From Fodinibacter sp963833495 (GTDB lineage Bacteria > Actinomycetota > Actinomycetes > Actinomycetales > Dermatophilaceae), in NCBI GenBank assembly GCA_963833495.1, contig CAWHYJ010000008.1, positions 1 through 64,000 on the forward strand: 64,000 bases of DNA. The letters run 5' to 3'. Made by a program: the position numbers and the translations under genes. Below the pieces are notes generated by a model. That model ran no database searches, was not told the origin of the DNA, and saw nothing but the letters and a program-made list of their open reading frames with translations. This document shows positions 16,459 through 25,171 of this stretch, piece after piece. The stretch's first letter is position 1. The number at the start of each line of letters is the position of its first letter.

Positions 16459-19356
16459 ATGAGCGAGACGCCGCACCGCTACACCGCCGAGCTGGCCGGG
16501 CAGATCGAGGTCGCCTGGCAGGACCGCTGGGCCGAGCGCGGCACCTACCACGCGCCCAACCCAGCAGGCCCCTGGGCCGACCCGGACGCCGTCGCCACCT
16601 ACCCCGGCGGGCACCTCCTCGTGCTCGACATGTTCCCGTACCCGAGCGGCGCCGGGCTGCACGTCGGCCACCCGCTGGGCTACATCGCCACCGACGTCGT
16701 CGCGCGCTTCAACCGGATGCTGGGCAAGAACGTGTTGCACTGCCTGGGCTACGACGCGTTCGGGCTGCCGGCCGAGCAGTACGCCGTGCAGACCGGCCAG
16801 CACCCGCGCAAGACCACCGAGGACAACATCGTCATCATGGCGCGCCAGCTGCGCCGCCTGGGCCTGGGCCACGACGACCGCCGCGCCATCCAGACCATCA
16901 ACCCCGACTACTACCGCTGGACCCAGTGGATCTTCCTGCAGATCTACAACTCCTGGTACGACGCGGATGCCGTGCGCCCCGACGGCGGCGTCGGTCGCGC
17001 CAGGCCGATCGCCGAGCTGGTCGAGGAGTACCGCAACGGCACCCGCCCACTGCCCGCCGACGACGGCCGCGAGTGGGACGACCTCAGCGACCTGGAGCGG
17101 GCCGGCATCCTCGACGGCCAGCGCCTGGCCTACACCAGCGAGGCGCCGGTCAACTGGTGTCCGGGCCTGGGCACGGTGCTCTCGAACGAGGAGGTCACCA
17201 ACGACGGCCGCTCCGAGCGCGGCAACTTCCCGGTGTTCAAGCGCAACCTGCGCCAGTGGATGATGCGCATCACCGCCTACGCCGACCGGCTGGCCGACGA
17301 CCTCGACCGGGTCGACTGGCCCGAGAAGGTCCGGATCATGCAGCGCAACTGGATCGGCCGCAGCTCCGGCGCCAAGGTCGCCTTTCCGGTCGAGGGTGAC
17401 GGCCAGGGGATCGAGGTGTTCACCACCCGGCCCGACACGCTGTTCGGCGCGACCTTCATGGTGCTGGCGCCCGAGCACCCGCTGGTCGACGAGCTCGTCC
17501 CCGCCGGCGGCTGGCCCGAGGGCACCAAGGACGCCTGGACCGGCGGCGCCGCCACCCCGGCCGAGGCGGTCGACGCCTACCGCCGCGCGGCATCCCGCAA
17601 GAACGACGTGGAGCGGCAGAGCGAGGGCAAGGACAAGACCGGTGTCTTCACCGGCGGCTGGGCGACCAACCCCGTCACCGGCACCCGCATCCCGGTCTTC
17701 GTGGCCGACTACGTGCTGATGGGCTACGGCACCGGCGCGATCATGGCGGTGCCCGGCCAGGACGAGCGCGACTGGGACTTCGCCCAGGCGTTCGACCTGC
17801 CGATCATCCGCACCGTGCAGCCCAGCGACGACCACGACGAGAACACCGCGTTCACCGGTGCCGGCCCGGCGATCAACTCCGCCAACGACGAGCTGAGTCT
17901 CGACGGTCTCGACGTCCCCGAGGCCAAGGAGCGGATCACCGCCTGGCTGCAGGAGAAGGGCCTCGGCGAGCCCACGGTCACCTACAAGCTGCGCGACTGG
18001 TTGTTCAGCCGGCAGCGCTACTGGGGCGAGCCGTTCCCGGTGGTCTTCGACGAGGACGGCATCGCCCACGGCGTCCCCGACTCGATGCTGCCCGTCGAGC
18101 TGCCCGAGGTGCCCGACTACAGCCCGAAGACCTACGACCCCGACGACGCCAGCAGCGAGCCCGAGCCACCGCTGTCGCGGGTCGACGAGTGGGTGCACGT
18201 CGAGCTCGACCTCGGCGACGGCCGCGGCACCCGTCGCTACCGCCGCGAGACCAACACCATGCCCAACTGGGCCGGGTCGTGCTGGTACTACCTGCGCTAC
18301 CTCGACCCCGCCAACCGCGACGCCCTCGTCGACCCCGACAACGAGGCCTACTGGATGGGCCCGCGCCCCGAGCCGGTCGCCGGCGCCGCCCCCGGCACTC
18401 GCGACCCGGGCGGCGTCGACCTGTACGTCGGCGGCGTCGAGCACGCCGTGCTGCACCTGCTCTACGCCCGCTTCTGGCACAAGGTGCTGCACGACCTGGG
18501 CCACCTGAGCAGCGACGAGCCGTTCCGCACCTACTTCAGCCAGGGCTACATCCAGGCCGCGGCGTTCAAGGACGCCCGCGGCCAGTACGTCGAGGCCAAG
18601 GAGGTCGACGAGTCCGCCGACGGTGCCCTCACCTGGCAGGGCCAGCCGGTCACCCGCGAGTTCGGCAAGATCGGCAAGTCGCTGAAGAACATGGTCAGCC
18701 CCGACGAGATGTACGCAGCGTTCGGCGCCGACACCTTCCGGCTCTACGAGATGGGCCTCGGCCCGCTGGAGCAGAGCAAGCCGTGGGACACCCGCGCCGT
18801 CGTCGGCAGCCAGCGCTTCCTGCAACGGTTGTGGCGCAACGTGATCGACGAGGAGACCGGTGCGGTCATCGTCACCGACACCCCCATGGATGCCGCCACG
18901 ACGCGCGTGCTGCACCGCACCATCGACGCCGTGCGCACCGACTACGCCGGCCTGGCCTTCAACACGGCGATCGCGCGGCTCACCGAGCTGAACAACGCGC
19001 TGACCAAGCTGCAGGGCGGAGTGCCCCGTGAGGCGGCCGAGTCGATCGTGCTGATGGTGGCCCCCATGGCGCCGCACGTCGCCGAGGAGCTGTGGGCCCG
19101 GATGGGCCAGAAGGAGTCGCTGGTGCACGCGGACTTCCCGGTCGCCGACCCGGCCCTGCTCGTCGAGGAGACCGTCACCTGCGTGGTGCAGGTCAAGGGC
19201 AAGGTGCGCGACCGGCTCGAGGTGCCCTCCGACATCACCGAGGACGCCCTGCGCGAGCTCGCGCTGGCCAGCGCCAAGGTGCAGGCGGCGGTGCCCGACG
19301 GCATCCGCACCGTCATCGTGCGGGCGCCCAAGCTGGTCAACATCGTCCCCGCCTGA
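16459..19356 (+). CDS. leuS: leucyl-tRNA synthetase
   Basis: Class I synthetase charging tRNA-Leu. The 965-aa product has the HIGH-type motif PSGAGLHVGHPLGY near residue 60, the CP1 editing domain (TTRPDTLFGATF), NWAGSCWYYLRYLDP, and the KMSKS-type loop as KIGKSLKN near residue 735. The anticodon-binding and C-terminal domains are complete. An insert relative to E. coli LeuRS (about residues 175-215) is common in actinobacteria. Expression is probably controlled by the leader peptide and attenuator upstream. Confidence 0.97.
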   Translation: MSETPHRYTAELAGQIEVAWQDRWAERGTYHAPNPAGPWADPDAVATYPGGHLLVLDMFPYPSGAGLHVGHPLGYIATDVVARFNRMLGKNVLHCLGYDAFGLPAEQYAVQTGQHPRKTTEDNIVIMARQLRRLGLGHDDRRAIQTINPDYYRWTQWIFLQIYNSWYDADAVRPDGGVGRARPIAELVEEYRNGTRPLPADDGREWDDLSDLERAGILDGQRLAYTSEAPVNWCPGLGTVLSNEEVTNDGRSERGNFPVFKRNLRQWMMRITAYADRLADDLDRVDWPEKVRIMQRNWIGRSSGAKVAFPVEGDGQGIEVFTTRPDTLFGATFMVLAPEHPLVDELVPAGGWPEGTKDAWTGGAATPAEAVDAYRRAASRKNDVERQSEGKDKTGVFTGGWATNPVTGTRIPVFVADYVLMGYGTGAIMAVPGQDERDWDFAQAFDLPIIRTVQPSDDHDENTAFTGAGPAINSANDELSLDGLDVPEAKERITAWLQEKGLGEPTVTYKLRDWLFSRQRYWGEPFPVVFDEDGIAHGVPDSMLPVELPEVPDYSPKTYDPDDASSEPEPPLSRVDEWVHVELDLGDGRGTRRYRRETNTMPNWAGSCWYYLRYLDPANRDALVDPDNEAYWMGPRPEPVAGAAPGTRDPGGVDLYVGGVEHAVLHLLYARFWHKVLHDLGHLSSDEPFRTYFSQGYIQAAAFKDARGQYVEAKEVDESADGALTWQGQPVTREFGKIGKSLKNMVSPDEMYAAFGADTFRLYEMGLGPLEQSKPWDTRAVVGSQRFLQRLWRNVIDEETGAVIVTDTPMDAATTRVLHRTIDAVRTDYAGLAFNTAIARLTELNNALTKLQGGVPREAAESIVLMVAPMAPHVAEELWARMGQKESLVHADFPVADPALLVEETVTCVVQVKGKVRDRLEVPSDITEDALRELALASAKVQAAVPDGIRTVIVRAPKLVNIVPA

Positions 19357-19388
19357 GCTCGCTCACGGCGCCCGAGGAGGATGCCGCG

Positions 19389-19478
19389 ATGGTCGACCTG
19401 GTGCTGCACGGCGGCCCGGTGTTCACGCCCGGCGCCGTCACGGGCGCGGATGCACGCCGCACCCGACGCCTGAGCTGA
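19389..19478 (+). pseudogene. N-terminal remnant of an amidohydrolase-like gene
   Basis: After an AGGAGG site, ATG 19389 opens a 29-aa ORF starting VDLVLHGGPVFTPG, which resembles the first beta-strand region of YtcJ-type amidohydrolases (xLVLxGGxVxT). It then runs into unrelated sequence and stops. No further amidohydrolase sequence follows in any frame, so the gene is probably deleted apart from its start. Confidence 0.5.
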
Positions 19479-19567
19479 GGACGCCTGAGCCGGGCCTGAG
19501 GAGGAGGTGTCTCGGGTCGTGGACCGCGGTCGACGCGCCCCCACCCGGCATCCCTAGACTGCTCGGC

Positions 19568-19690
19568 GTAGGTCATGAGTGCTAGTGGCAAGCCCCGGCT
19601 CGCTGGCCAGCAACCCTCCTCCGCGGTGGGGTGCTCCGGGTGACGACCTGGTCGGCGACCCCTCTGGCGCCGGCAAGCGCGGGATCCCGG
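19568..19690 (+). promoter_or_regulatory. SAM riboswitch (SAM-I/SAM-IV variant class)
   Basis: The outer helix is GGTC...GACC (19571 to about 19648). Inside it are CATGAGTGCTAGTGGCAAG, CCCCGGCTCGCTGGCCAGCA, the conserved ACCCTCCTCCGCGGTGGGG, and CTCCGGGTGACGACC. This is the SAM-IV-clan aptamer found upstream of actinobacterial sulfur-metabolism genes. It ends about 40 nt before the start of the class-V aminotransferase gene and should lower its expression when S-adenosylmethionine is abundant. Confidence 0.9.
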
Positions 19691-19731
19691 GTCGACGCCC
19701 GAGGTCCTAGGGACCATCGGAGATACCCACC

Positions 19732-21168
19732 GTGTCGATCGCCAGCACCTCAGCACCCACCACCACCGCAACCCCCACCTTCCACCGCCGCCCGCGGCTG
19801 CGCGCCGTGCCGGATGCCGTCGCGCACCGCCACCTGGGTGCCCCGGACCCGGCCCGCGACCTGCCGGCCGTGGTGCGCCCCGACCTCGTGCCGACCCTGT
19901 CGGGCGACCTGGTCGACTACGCCAACCTCGACCACGCGGCATCCACCCCGGCGTTGCAGCGGGTGGCGCGGGCCGTCGAGACCGCGACCCGCACCTACTC
20001 CAGCGTGCACCGGGGCACCGGCTGGCTCTCGCGGGTGACCAGCGCCCACTACGAGGCTGCGCGCGACGAGGTGGCCCGCTTCGTCGGCGCCCGCGAGGAC
20101 GACGTCGTCGTGTTCACCCGCAGCACCACCGACTCCGTCAACCTGCTCGCCCGGGCCCTGCCCCGCGACACCTCGGTGGTCGTCTTCGCCTCCGAGCACC
20201 ACGCGACCCTGCTGCCCTGGCGCGGCCGCGACACCGTGCGCCTGCCCGTTCCCGCCAGCACCCGCGACGCCGAGGCGCTGCTCGAGGCCGCCCTGCGCGC
20301 CCTGCCCAGCGGCACCCCCCGCCGCCCGCGCCAGGCGCTCGTGGTGCTCACCGCCGCGTCCAACGTCACCGGCGAGTTCTGGCCGGTCGAGCGGCTCACG
20401 GCCATCGCCCGCCGCCACGGCGCCCGGGTGCTCCTCGACGCCGCCCAGTACGCCGCGCACCGGCCGCTCGACCTCGAGGCGCTCGACGTCGACTGGGTGG
20501 CCTTCTCCGGCCACAAGGTGCACGCCCCCTACGGCACCGGTGTGCTCGCCGGTCGCAGCGACTGGCTGGATGCCGCGCAGCCATACCTCGCCGGTGGCGG
20601 CGCCACGGTGCAGGTCACCGAGCGCGGCACCCGCTGGGCCACCGGGGCCGCGCGCCACGAGGCGGGCAGCCCCAACGTGCTCGGCGCCATCGCGCTCGCG
20701 GCGGCCTGCGCCACCATCCGCGAGCACCGGGTCGCGATCGAGGCCCACGAGGCACGGCTCACCGCGCGCCTCGTCGACGGGCTGCGCGACATCGACGGCG
20801 TCACGACGTACTCGATCTTCGGCGACGACACCGAGCGCGGCCCCGTCGTCACCTTCACCGTCGACGGCCTCGACAGCTCGCTCGTGGCGGCGGCCCTGTC
20901 GGCCGAGCACGGCATCGGCGTGCGGGCCGGCAAGTTCTGCGCGCACCTGCTGGTCGATGCCCTGCTCGAGGAGGGCTCCGACGAGCACGACACGGCGGTG
21001 CGGGTCAGCGCGGGGCTGGCCAGCCGGCCCGAGCACGTCGAGCGCCTCCTCGCGGCCGTGGCGACGCTGGCCGCCAACGGGCCCGGCGGGGAGTACGAGC
21101 ACAGCGCCGAGCAGGGCTGGGTGCCGGTCGACGACACCCGCGAGCTGTCGGCGCCGCTGCCCTGGTGA
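19732..21168 (+). CDS. class-V aminotransferase / cysteine desulfurase-like enzyme
   Basis: A 478-aa PLP enzyme. The substrate loop is YANLDHAASTP, the PLP-binding Lys is in AFSGHKVHAPYGTG, and the reactive Cys is in AGKFCAHLL in the position of SufS/CsdA-type desulfurases. An N-terminal Thr/Pro/Arg-rich extension of about 55 aa precedes the fold. The SAM riboswitch ties it to sulfur amino-acid metabolism, so cysteine desulfurase or lyase activity is likely but not proven. There are no suf genes nearby. Confidence 0.88.
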   Translation: MSIASTSAPTTTATPTFHRRPRLRAVPDAVAHRHLGAPDPARDLPAVVRPDLVPTLSGDLVDYANLDHAASTPALQRVARAVETATRTYSSVHRGTGWLSRVTSAHYEAARDEVARFVGAREDDVVVFTRSTTDSVNLLARALPRDTSVVVFASEHHATLLPWRGRDTVRLPVPASTRDAEALLEAALRALPSGTPRRPRQALVVLTAASNVTGEFWPVERLTAIARRHGARVLLDAAQYAAHRPLDLEALDVDWVAFSGHKVHAPYGTGVLAGRSDWLDAAQPYLAGGGATVQVTERGTRWATGAARHEAGSPNVLGAIALAAACATIREHRVAIEAHEARLTARLVDGLRDIDGVTTYSIFGDDTERGPVVTFTVDGLDSSLVAAALSAEHGIGVRAGKFCAHLLVDALLEEGSDEHDTAVRVSAGLASRPEHVERLLAAVATLAANGPGGEYEHSAEQGWVPVDDTRELSAPLPW

Positions 21169-21233
21169 CGCTGGGCCCGGCATCCGGGCTTGTCAGCAGA
21201 CGGCACCGGCATCCGGGTGGGGACACAACGACG

Positions 21234-21320
21234 CCGGCCCCGCCGCACCTGCTGGGGGGATGCGTGCGGCGGGACCGGCTCGGACAGCAACCTCGCGTGT
21301 GCAGGCGCGCGGGGTTGCTG
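21234..21320. terminator. two hairpins between convergent genes
   Basis: The first hairpin (21234-21248 with 21264-21278) has 15-nt arms with one mismatch. The second pairs CAGCAACC (21285-21292) with GGTTGCTG (21313-21320). They end the aminotransferase transcript (plus) and the ferredoxin operon (minus). Nothing else is seen in 21169-21324. Confidence 0.7.
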
Positions 21321-21324
21321 GGCT

Positions 21325-21531
21325 CTAGGTGGTGCGCAGGTGCAGCGCGCGCCGTGGGCAGGCCTCGACCGCCTCCTTGGCGATGCGCTCCTCCTCAGGC
21401 CGCACCGGACCGAGCACCACGGGGTAGCCCCACTCGTCGATCCGGATCTTCTCGGGGAACAGCTCGGCGCACAGGCCGCGCGCCCGGCACTCGGGCCAGT
21501 CGACCTGGAGCACGGTCTCGCGGGGACTCAT
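21325..21531 (-). CDS. single-cluster ferredoxin
   Basis: A 68-aa electron carrier. The cysteines in ECRARGLCAELFPE plus one in EACPRRAL give three ligands, fitting a [3Fe-4S]-type ferredoxin of the actinobacterial P450-partner kind. It is the last gene of the ApbE operon; its ATG overlaps the stop of the NuoF-like gene (ATGA). It probably passes electrons between the NuoF-like flavoprotein and the membrane protein. Confidence 0.9.
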   Translation of the reverse strand: MSPRETVLQVDWPECRARGLCAELFPEKIRIDEWGYPVVLGPVRPEEERIAKEAVEACPRRALHLRTT

Positions 21532-22835
21532 CGCTGCACCGCCAGGTACTGGGTGCCGGTGCCCTCGACACGGTGACCGCGAGAGGCGCGGGTCGAGCAC
21601 CGGCACGCGCCGTCGAGGTGGGCCTCGACGTGGTCCTCGAGGGTGGTCAGCAGCGAACCGACGAGCCGGGCGGTTCCGTCGGGGTGGGCGCACGCGCCGC
21701 GGCCGGTGACCAGGCCGGCCAGCTCGACCAGCCGCGGCCGGGTGTCGGCGCCATCGGCGAGCGCCCGCATCTCGGCGGCCATGGCGGGCAGCCCGTTGCG
21801 GCAGGGACCGCAGCGGCCGGCCGACTCGTCGGCGAGGTAGGTCGTGTACCTGGCAGTCTCCGCCACCGGGCAGGCCCCGTTGCTCAGTGAGAGCAGCGAG
21901 CCGGCGCCGAGGCGGGCCCCGACCTCACCGAGCACGGCATTCGACCACTGCAGGCCGGCGACGTCGGCGGGGTGCACCCAGGAGCCGTGGAAGCCGCCCA
22001 CGAGCAGGGGCGAGGTCAGCGCCTCGGCCTCCAGCACGGCGGTGGCGGCGCTGCCGTGCTCGACCTCGACAACGTGCACGTCGCGGAACACCCCGTCACC
22101 GGCCGGCGGCGTGGTGAGGGTGAGCAGGCTGGTGCCGGGCTCGTCCGGGGTGCCGTGCCCGGCGTACTCGTCGATGCCGAAGAGCACGACCGCCGCGAGG
22201 TGGGCGTACGACTCGGCGTTCGACAGCAGGGTCGGGCGGCGCCGGTGGCCGTCGATCGCCTCGGGGGCCCACGACGTGACGGGCAGCCCGGGCCGCCCGG
22301 CCATCAGCTCGATGAGCGCGCGCGACTGGCCGGACACGAACCGCGAGGCGGCCTCGTGCTGCACCCAGCGGATGCCCCGGTCGGCGCGCTCGCCGGTGGC
22401 GCGGTGCACGGCGGCACCCACCCACGGGCGGTCCTCCGAGCTGACCACGTGGATCTCACGGGCCCCGAGGGCCCGGGCCGCGATCACGGCACCGTCGAGC
22501 ACGAGGTGCGGTGCCACGTCGAGCAGCGCGCTGTCCTTGGCGCTGGCCGGCTCGCCCTCCGCGGCGTTGACGACGACGTACGGGCGGCGGCCGCCGAGCA
22601 CGGCACGCGAGCCACCCGCCCGCATCACGGTGCGCAGCTTGCGCGACAGGGGGAAGCCGGCGCCCCCGCGGCCGCGGACCTCGACCTCGCCGAGCAGCTG
22701 GAGCAGGGCCTCGGCGCTCGGCTCCGGCAGGGCGCCGAGACGGGACCGGTGGGCGACCAGGCCGGGTCCCCGGTCGATGCCGGACAGCAGGAGCGGCCCG
22801 CTGTGCACGTCGACGCTGGCGGGTGGTCGGATCAT
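21528..22835 (-). CDS. NuoF-like NAD(P)H/FMN iron-sulfur oxidoreductase subunit
   Basis: A 435-aa protein resembling the 51-kDa flavoprotein of complex I and RnfC-like proteins. The FMN/NADH loop is VRGRGGAGFPLSRKL near residue 55, followed by VVNAAEGEPASAKD and an SLBB-like middle region. The C-terminal Fe-S site is AGRCGPCRNGLPAM with a further Cys in GRGACAHPDG. It likely oxidises NAD(P)H for the adjacent ferredoxin and membrane protein. It overlaps both neighbours by 4 bp. Confidence 0.9.
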   Translation of the reverse strand: MIRPPASVDVHSGPLLLSGIDRGPGLVAHRSRLGALPEPSAEALLQLLGEVEVRGRGGAGFPLSRKLRTVMRAGGSRAVLGGRRPYVVVNAAEGEPASAKDSALLDVAPHLVLDGAVIAARALGAREIHVVSSEDRPWVGAAVHRATGERADRGIRWVQHEAASRFVSGQSRALIELMAGRPGLPVTSWAPEAIDGHRRRPTLLSNAESYAHLAAVVLFGIDEYAGHGTPDEPGTSLLTLTTPPAGDGVFRDVHVVEVEHGSAATAVLEAEALTSPLLVGGFHGSWVHPADVAGLQWSNAVLGEVGARLGAGSLLSLSNGACPVAETARYTTYLADESAGRCGPCRNGLPAMAAEMRALADGADTRPRLVELAGLVTGRGACAHPDGTARLVGSLLTTLEDHVEAHLDGACRCSTRASRGHRVEGTGTQYLAVQR

Positions 22836-23491
22836 GAGCGACCTCGGCTTCCGGAGTTGGCCGGCGTGCGGTGGGCGTGCCGGGCGGCGCGCTCCACGCC
22901 GGACTCGGGACCGTACGAACGATGGGTACCGCGCTGCTGCGCGTACCGGTGGTTGCGCCGCGTGCGGACGAGCACGGCGACGATCCGGGCGAGCACCGCC
23001 AGGCCGACGGCCACGGCGCAGGCGATGTAGATGGCCACCATCCAGCCCTCGCCGGAGTCGGTGCCGATGAACAGGCCGTGCACCATGGCGGAGGCCCAGG
23101 CGACGTAGGTGGTGAGGTGCACCGCGAACCACACGCGGTGGGAGATCCGGGCGCGGGCCAGGGAGGTGGCGATGACGAGCGCGAGCAGGTCGAGCGAGAT
23201 GGCGCCGAGCGCCATCCAGACCGGCTCGTAGGTGGCCCCGAACGGCACGAAGGCCTGCCACCAGCGGATGTCGACGTAGGAGTCGACCACGGCGCTGACC
23301 ACGTGCGCGACCAGCATGAACACCGAGAGGGCGGCCAGTGCGCGGTGCAGGCCCTGGGTGACGAAGCGCGGCCACAGCGGCGTGGCCGACCGGCCGGTCG
23401 CGAGCACGCCCAGCACCACGGTCGCCGTGAACACGGCGAGCAGCACCACGCCGGTGCCGCGGTTGAGGTACCACAGCAGGGGGGACGTCAT
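22832..23491 (-). CDS. ferric-reductase-like transmembrane protein
   Basis: A 219-aa protein with six hydrophobic spans. Paired histidines on the spans (HRALAALSVFMLVAHVV and HRVWFAVHLTTYVAWASAMVH) are suited to bind two b hemes, as in MsrQ/FRE-type proteins. The cytosolic C-terminal tail is Arg/His-rich. It probably moves electrons across the membrane from the NuoF-like module. ATGA overlaps join it to the genes on both sides. Confidence 0.88.
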   Translation of the reverse strand: MTSPLLWYLNRGTGVVLLAVFTATVVLGVLATGRSATPLWPRFVTQGLHRALAALSVFMLVAHVVSAVVDSYVDIRWWQAFVPFGATYEPVWMALGAISLDLLALVIATSLARARISHRVWFAVHLTTYVAWASAMVHGLFIGTDSGEGWMVAIYIACAVAVGLAVLARIVAVLVRTRRNHRYAQQRGTHRSYGPESGVERAARHAHRTPANSGSRGRS

Positions 23492-24480
23492 GAGTTCTCC
23501 TCGATGCCGGACGCGGTCCAGGCGGGGGTGCGGGTCACGCGGTCGTCGTGGTCGACGAGGCGGGCCGCGACGTTGCGGGTGACGAGCCAGTCGTGCGCGG
23601 CGTCGCCGAGCACGATGGACGCGGTGGTGGCGGCGTTGGCGGCCGCCGAGGTGTGGCCCACCGCGGTGACGGTGCGCCACGGGCCGGTCGCCGGCAGGCC
23701 GGTCCGGGGGTCGACGACGTGGTGCCACTGTCGCCCGCCGCGACGCCACCGCCGGGCCGAGATGCTCGAGGTGGCGAGCCCGCCCCGGGCGAGGCGCACC
23801 AGCGTGCTGGGCCCCCCGGCGTCCAGGTCGGCCAGGCTGTGGCCGAGCACGACGGGCTGGTCCTGCGGCTGGTCGCCGGGCGCAGCGACGCGGATGTCGC
23901 CGCCGACGCAGGCCAGCACCGGCGCGTCGAGCTCGTCGGCGATGGTGAGGGCCACGAGGTCGGCCGCGAAGGCCTTGCCGGTGGCGCCGAGATCGAGCGC
24001 CGCGCCGCGGGGCACGGTCACGGTGGTGTCGGTGACGACCACCTGCTCCCAGAAGCCGCCCCGCACCGGCAGGGCGGTGGGGGTCGGGTCGTTCGCGGGC
24101 ACCAGCGAGAAGGTGCGGTCGTAGCCGGCCGAGCGCAGCACGTCGCCGAGCAGCGGGTCGACCAGGCCGCTGGTGTCGGCAGCGGCCTCGAGGGCCAGGC
24201 GCACCGCACCGACGAGCACGGGGGAGACCTCGACGGCCTCGCCCGCAGCGGCGTTGGCGCGCATCAGGTCGCTGTCGTCGCGGAACCGGCTGCAGGCGAC
24301 GTCGACCTCGTCGAGCACTTGGGCGGCCAGCTCGGTGGCGGCCGCCACGGCATCCGGGGTGGTGCGCAGCTCGACGTAGGTGCCCAGGGCACGCCACGAC
24401 GAGGCGCCGCGCACCTGGTCCACGCTCGCGACGCCCGCCGGCTCGTGGGCCAGGGTGGTCTCGTGCTTCAGGGTCGTCAC
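23488..24480 (-). CDS. apbE: ApbE family FAD:protein FMN transferase
   Basis: A 330-aa enzyme that attaches FMN covalently to Ser/Thr of extracytosolic redox proteins. It shows RALGTYVELRT, CSRFRDDSDLMRANAA, the DLGATGKAFAADLV motif, GGDIRVAAPG, and the metal-site region HHVVDPRTGLPA. GTG 24480 overlaps the upstream stop (GTGA). No lipoprotein signal is seen, so its location is uncertain. The expected FMN-binding acceptor protein is not evident in the operon. Confidence 0.9.
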   Translation of the reverse strand: MTTLKHETTLAHEPAGVASVDQVRGASSWRALGTYVELRTTPDAVAAATELAAQVLDEVDVACSRFRDDSDLMRANAAAGEAVEVSPVLVGAVRLALEAAADTSGLVDPLLGDVLRSAGYDRTFSLVPANDPTPTALPVRGGFWEQVVVTDTTVTVPRGAALDLGATGKAFAADLVALTIADELDAPVLACVGGDIRVAAPGDQPQDQPVVLGHSLADLDAGGPSTLVRLARGGLATSSISARRWRRGGRQWHHVVDPRTGLPATGPWRTVTAVGHTSAAANAATTASIVLGDAAHDWLVTRNVAARLVDHDDRVTRTPAWTASGIEENS

Positions 24481-24926
24481 GAGCCGGTGCTCGGCGGCGG
24501 CGGCGGGGGCGGAGGGGCCGGCTTGCTGGTCTTCTTCGTGGTCGTCGAGGACGACGACGAGGAGGACGAGGACGATGACGAGGAGCGCGACGACGACGCG
24601 CTGGACCCGACCGACGAGCTGCCGGGGGACGACGCCGCCGCGATCGTCACGTGCTTGATGACCGTCTTCTTCTTGCGCTGCTTGGTCACCACGACCGGGT
24701 TCTCCTTGGCCCACTTGACGAGGGCTTCGTGGTGGGCCTTGGCGGCAGCGGCGTCGGCTGCGGCCTTCACGCGGGCCTTCTCCGCGTTCTTGGTCGCGGT
24801 CTCCTGGGCGGCGTAGGCGGTGGCCACGCCGGTTCCGGCGACCGTTGCAGCGGCGAGCGTTCCGCTCAGCACGGTGAGCACGACGCGCGACCGGTCTCGT
24901 TGACCGGTGCTCAGCAGGGCTCTCAC
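24477..24926 (-). CDS. membrane-anchored Ser/Pro-rich protein leading the ApbE operon
   Basis: A 149-aa protein: basic N-terminus, one hydrophobic span (about residues 15-35), a Lys/Ala-rich helix, a KKK segment, a run of about 20 Ser, then a run of Pro ending STGS. In related operons a Ser-rich linker like this precedes an FMN-binding domain, but here the protein stops after the linker. It may be a cell-wall-spanning scaffold or a truncated flavin acceptor. The GTG start at 24926 follows GAGAGGAC. Confidence 0.75.
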   Translation of the reverse strand: MRALLSTGQRDRSRVVLTVLSGTLAAATVAGTGVATAYAAQETATKNAEKARVKAAADAAAAKAHHEALVKWAKENPVVVTKQRKKKTVIKHVTIAAASSPGSSSVGSSASSSRSSSSSSSSSSSSSTTTKKTSKPAPPPPPPPPSTGS

Positions 24927-25019
24927 GGGTGCGGTCCTCTCGTTGGTTCGTGGCACCACGGAGCCAGGTGCCGGGAAAGACAATGCCTGCCCGCACGACA
25001 AGGCCGCGTCATCCACCTG

Positions 25020-25061
25020 TCAAGGGAGGGTTAAGGCCGCTGCGGCTTAACCCTCCCTTGA
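25020..25061. repeat. 42-bp near-perfect palindrome between divergent genes
   Basis: Arms TCAAGGGAGGGTTAAG (25020-25035) and CTTAACCCTCCCTTGA (25046-25061) surround GCCGCTGCGG, which also folds. It is centred between the ApbE operon (minus) and the secreted-protein gene (plus). It could be a large operator, for example for the adjacent response regulator, or a shared early terminator. Nothing else is evident in 24927-25171 except a GC-rich promoter region. Confidence 0.8.
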
Positions 25062-25171
25062 GGCGCCGACGACCCGCGCTTGACCGACCACCCGCGAGGA
25101 TCGGGTCCTGACCTGCTCCGCGTCGATGTCCTGAGGTCGTCGCTCCCCTGCACCGTCCAACCGGAGGTCCC

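Noticed and set aside
16414..19128. Long antisense ORF over leuS (about 900 codons)
   Set aside because: Shadow of the leuS codon pattern, with no domain-like features and no start signal.
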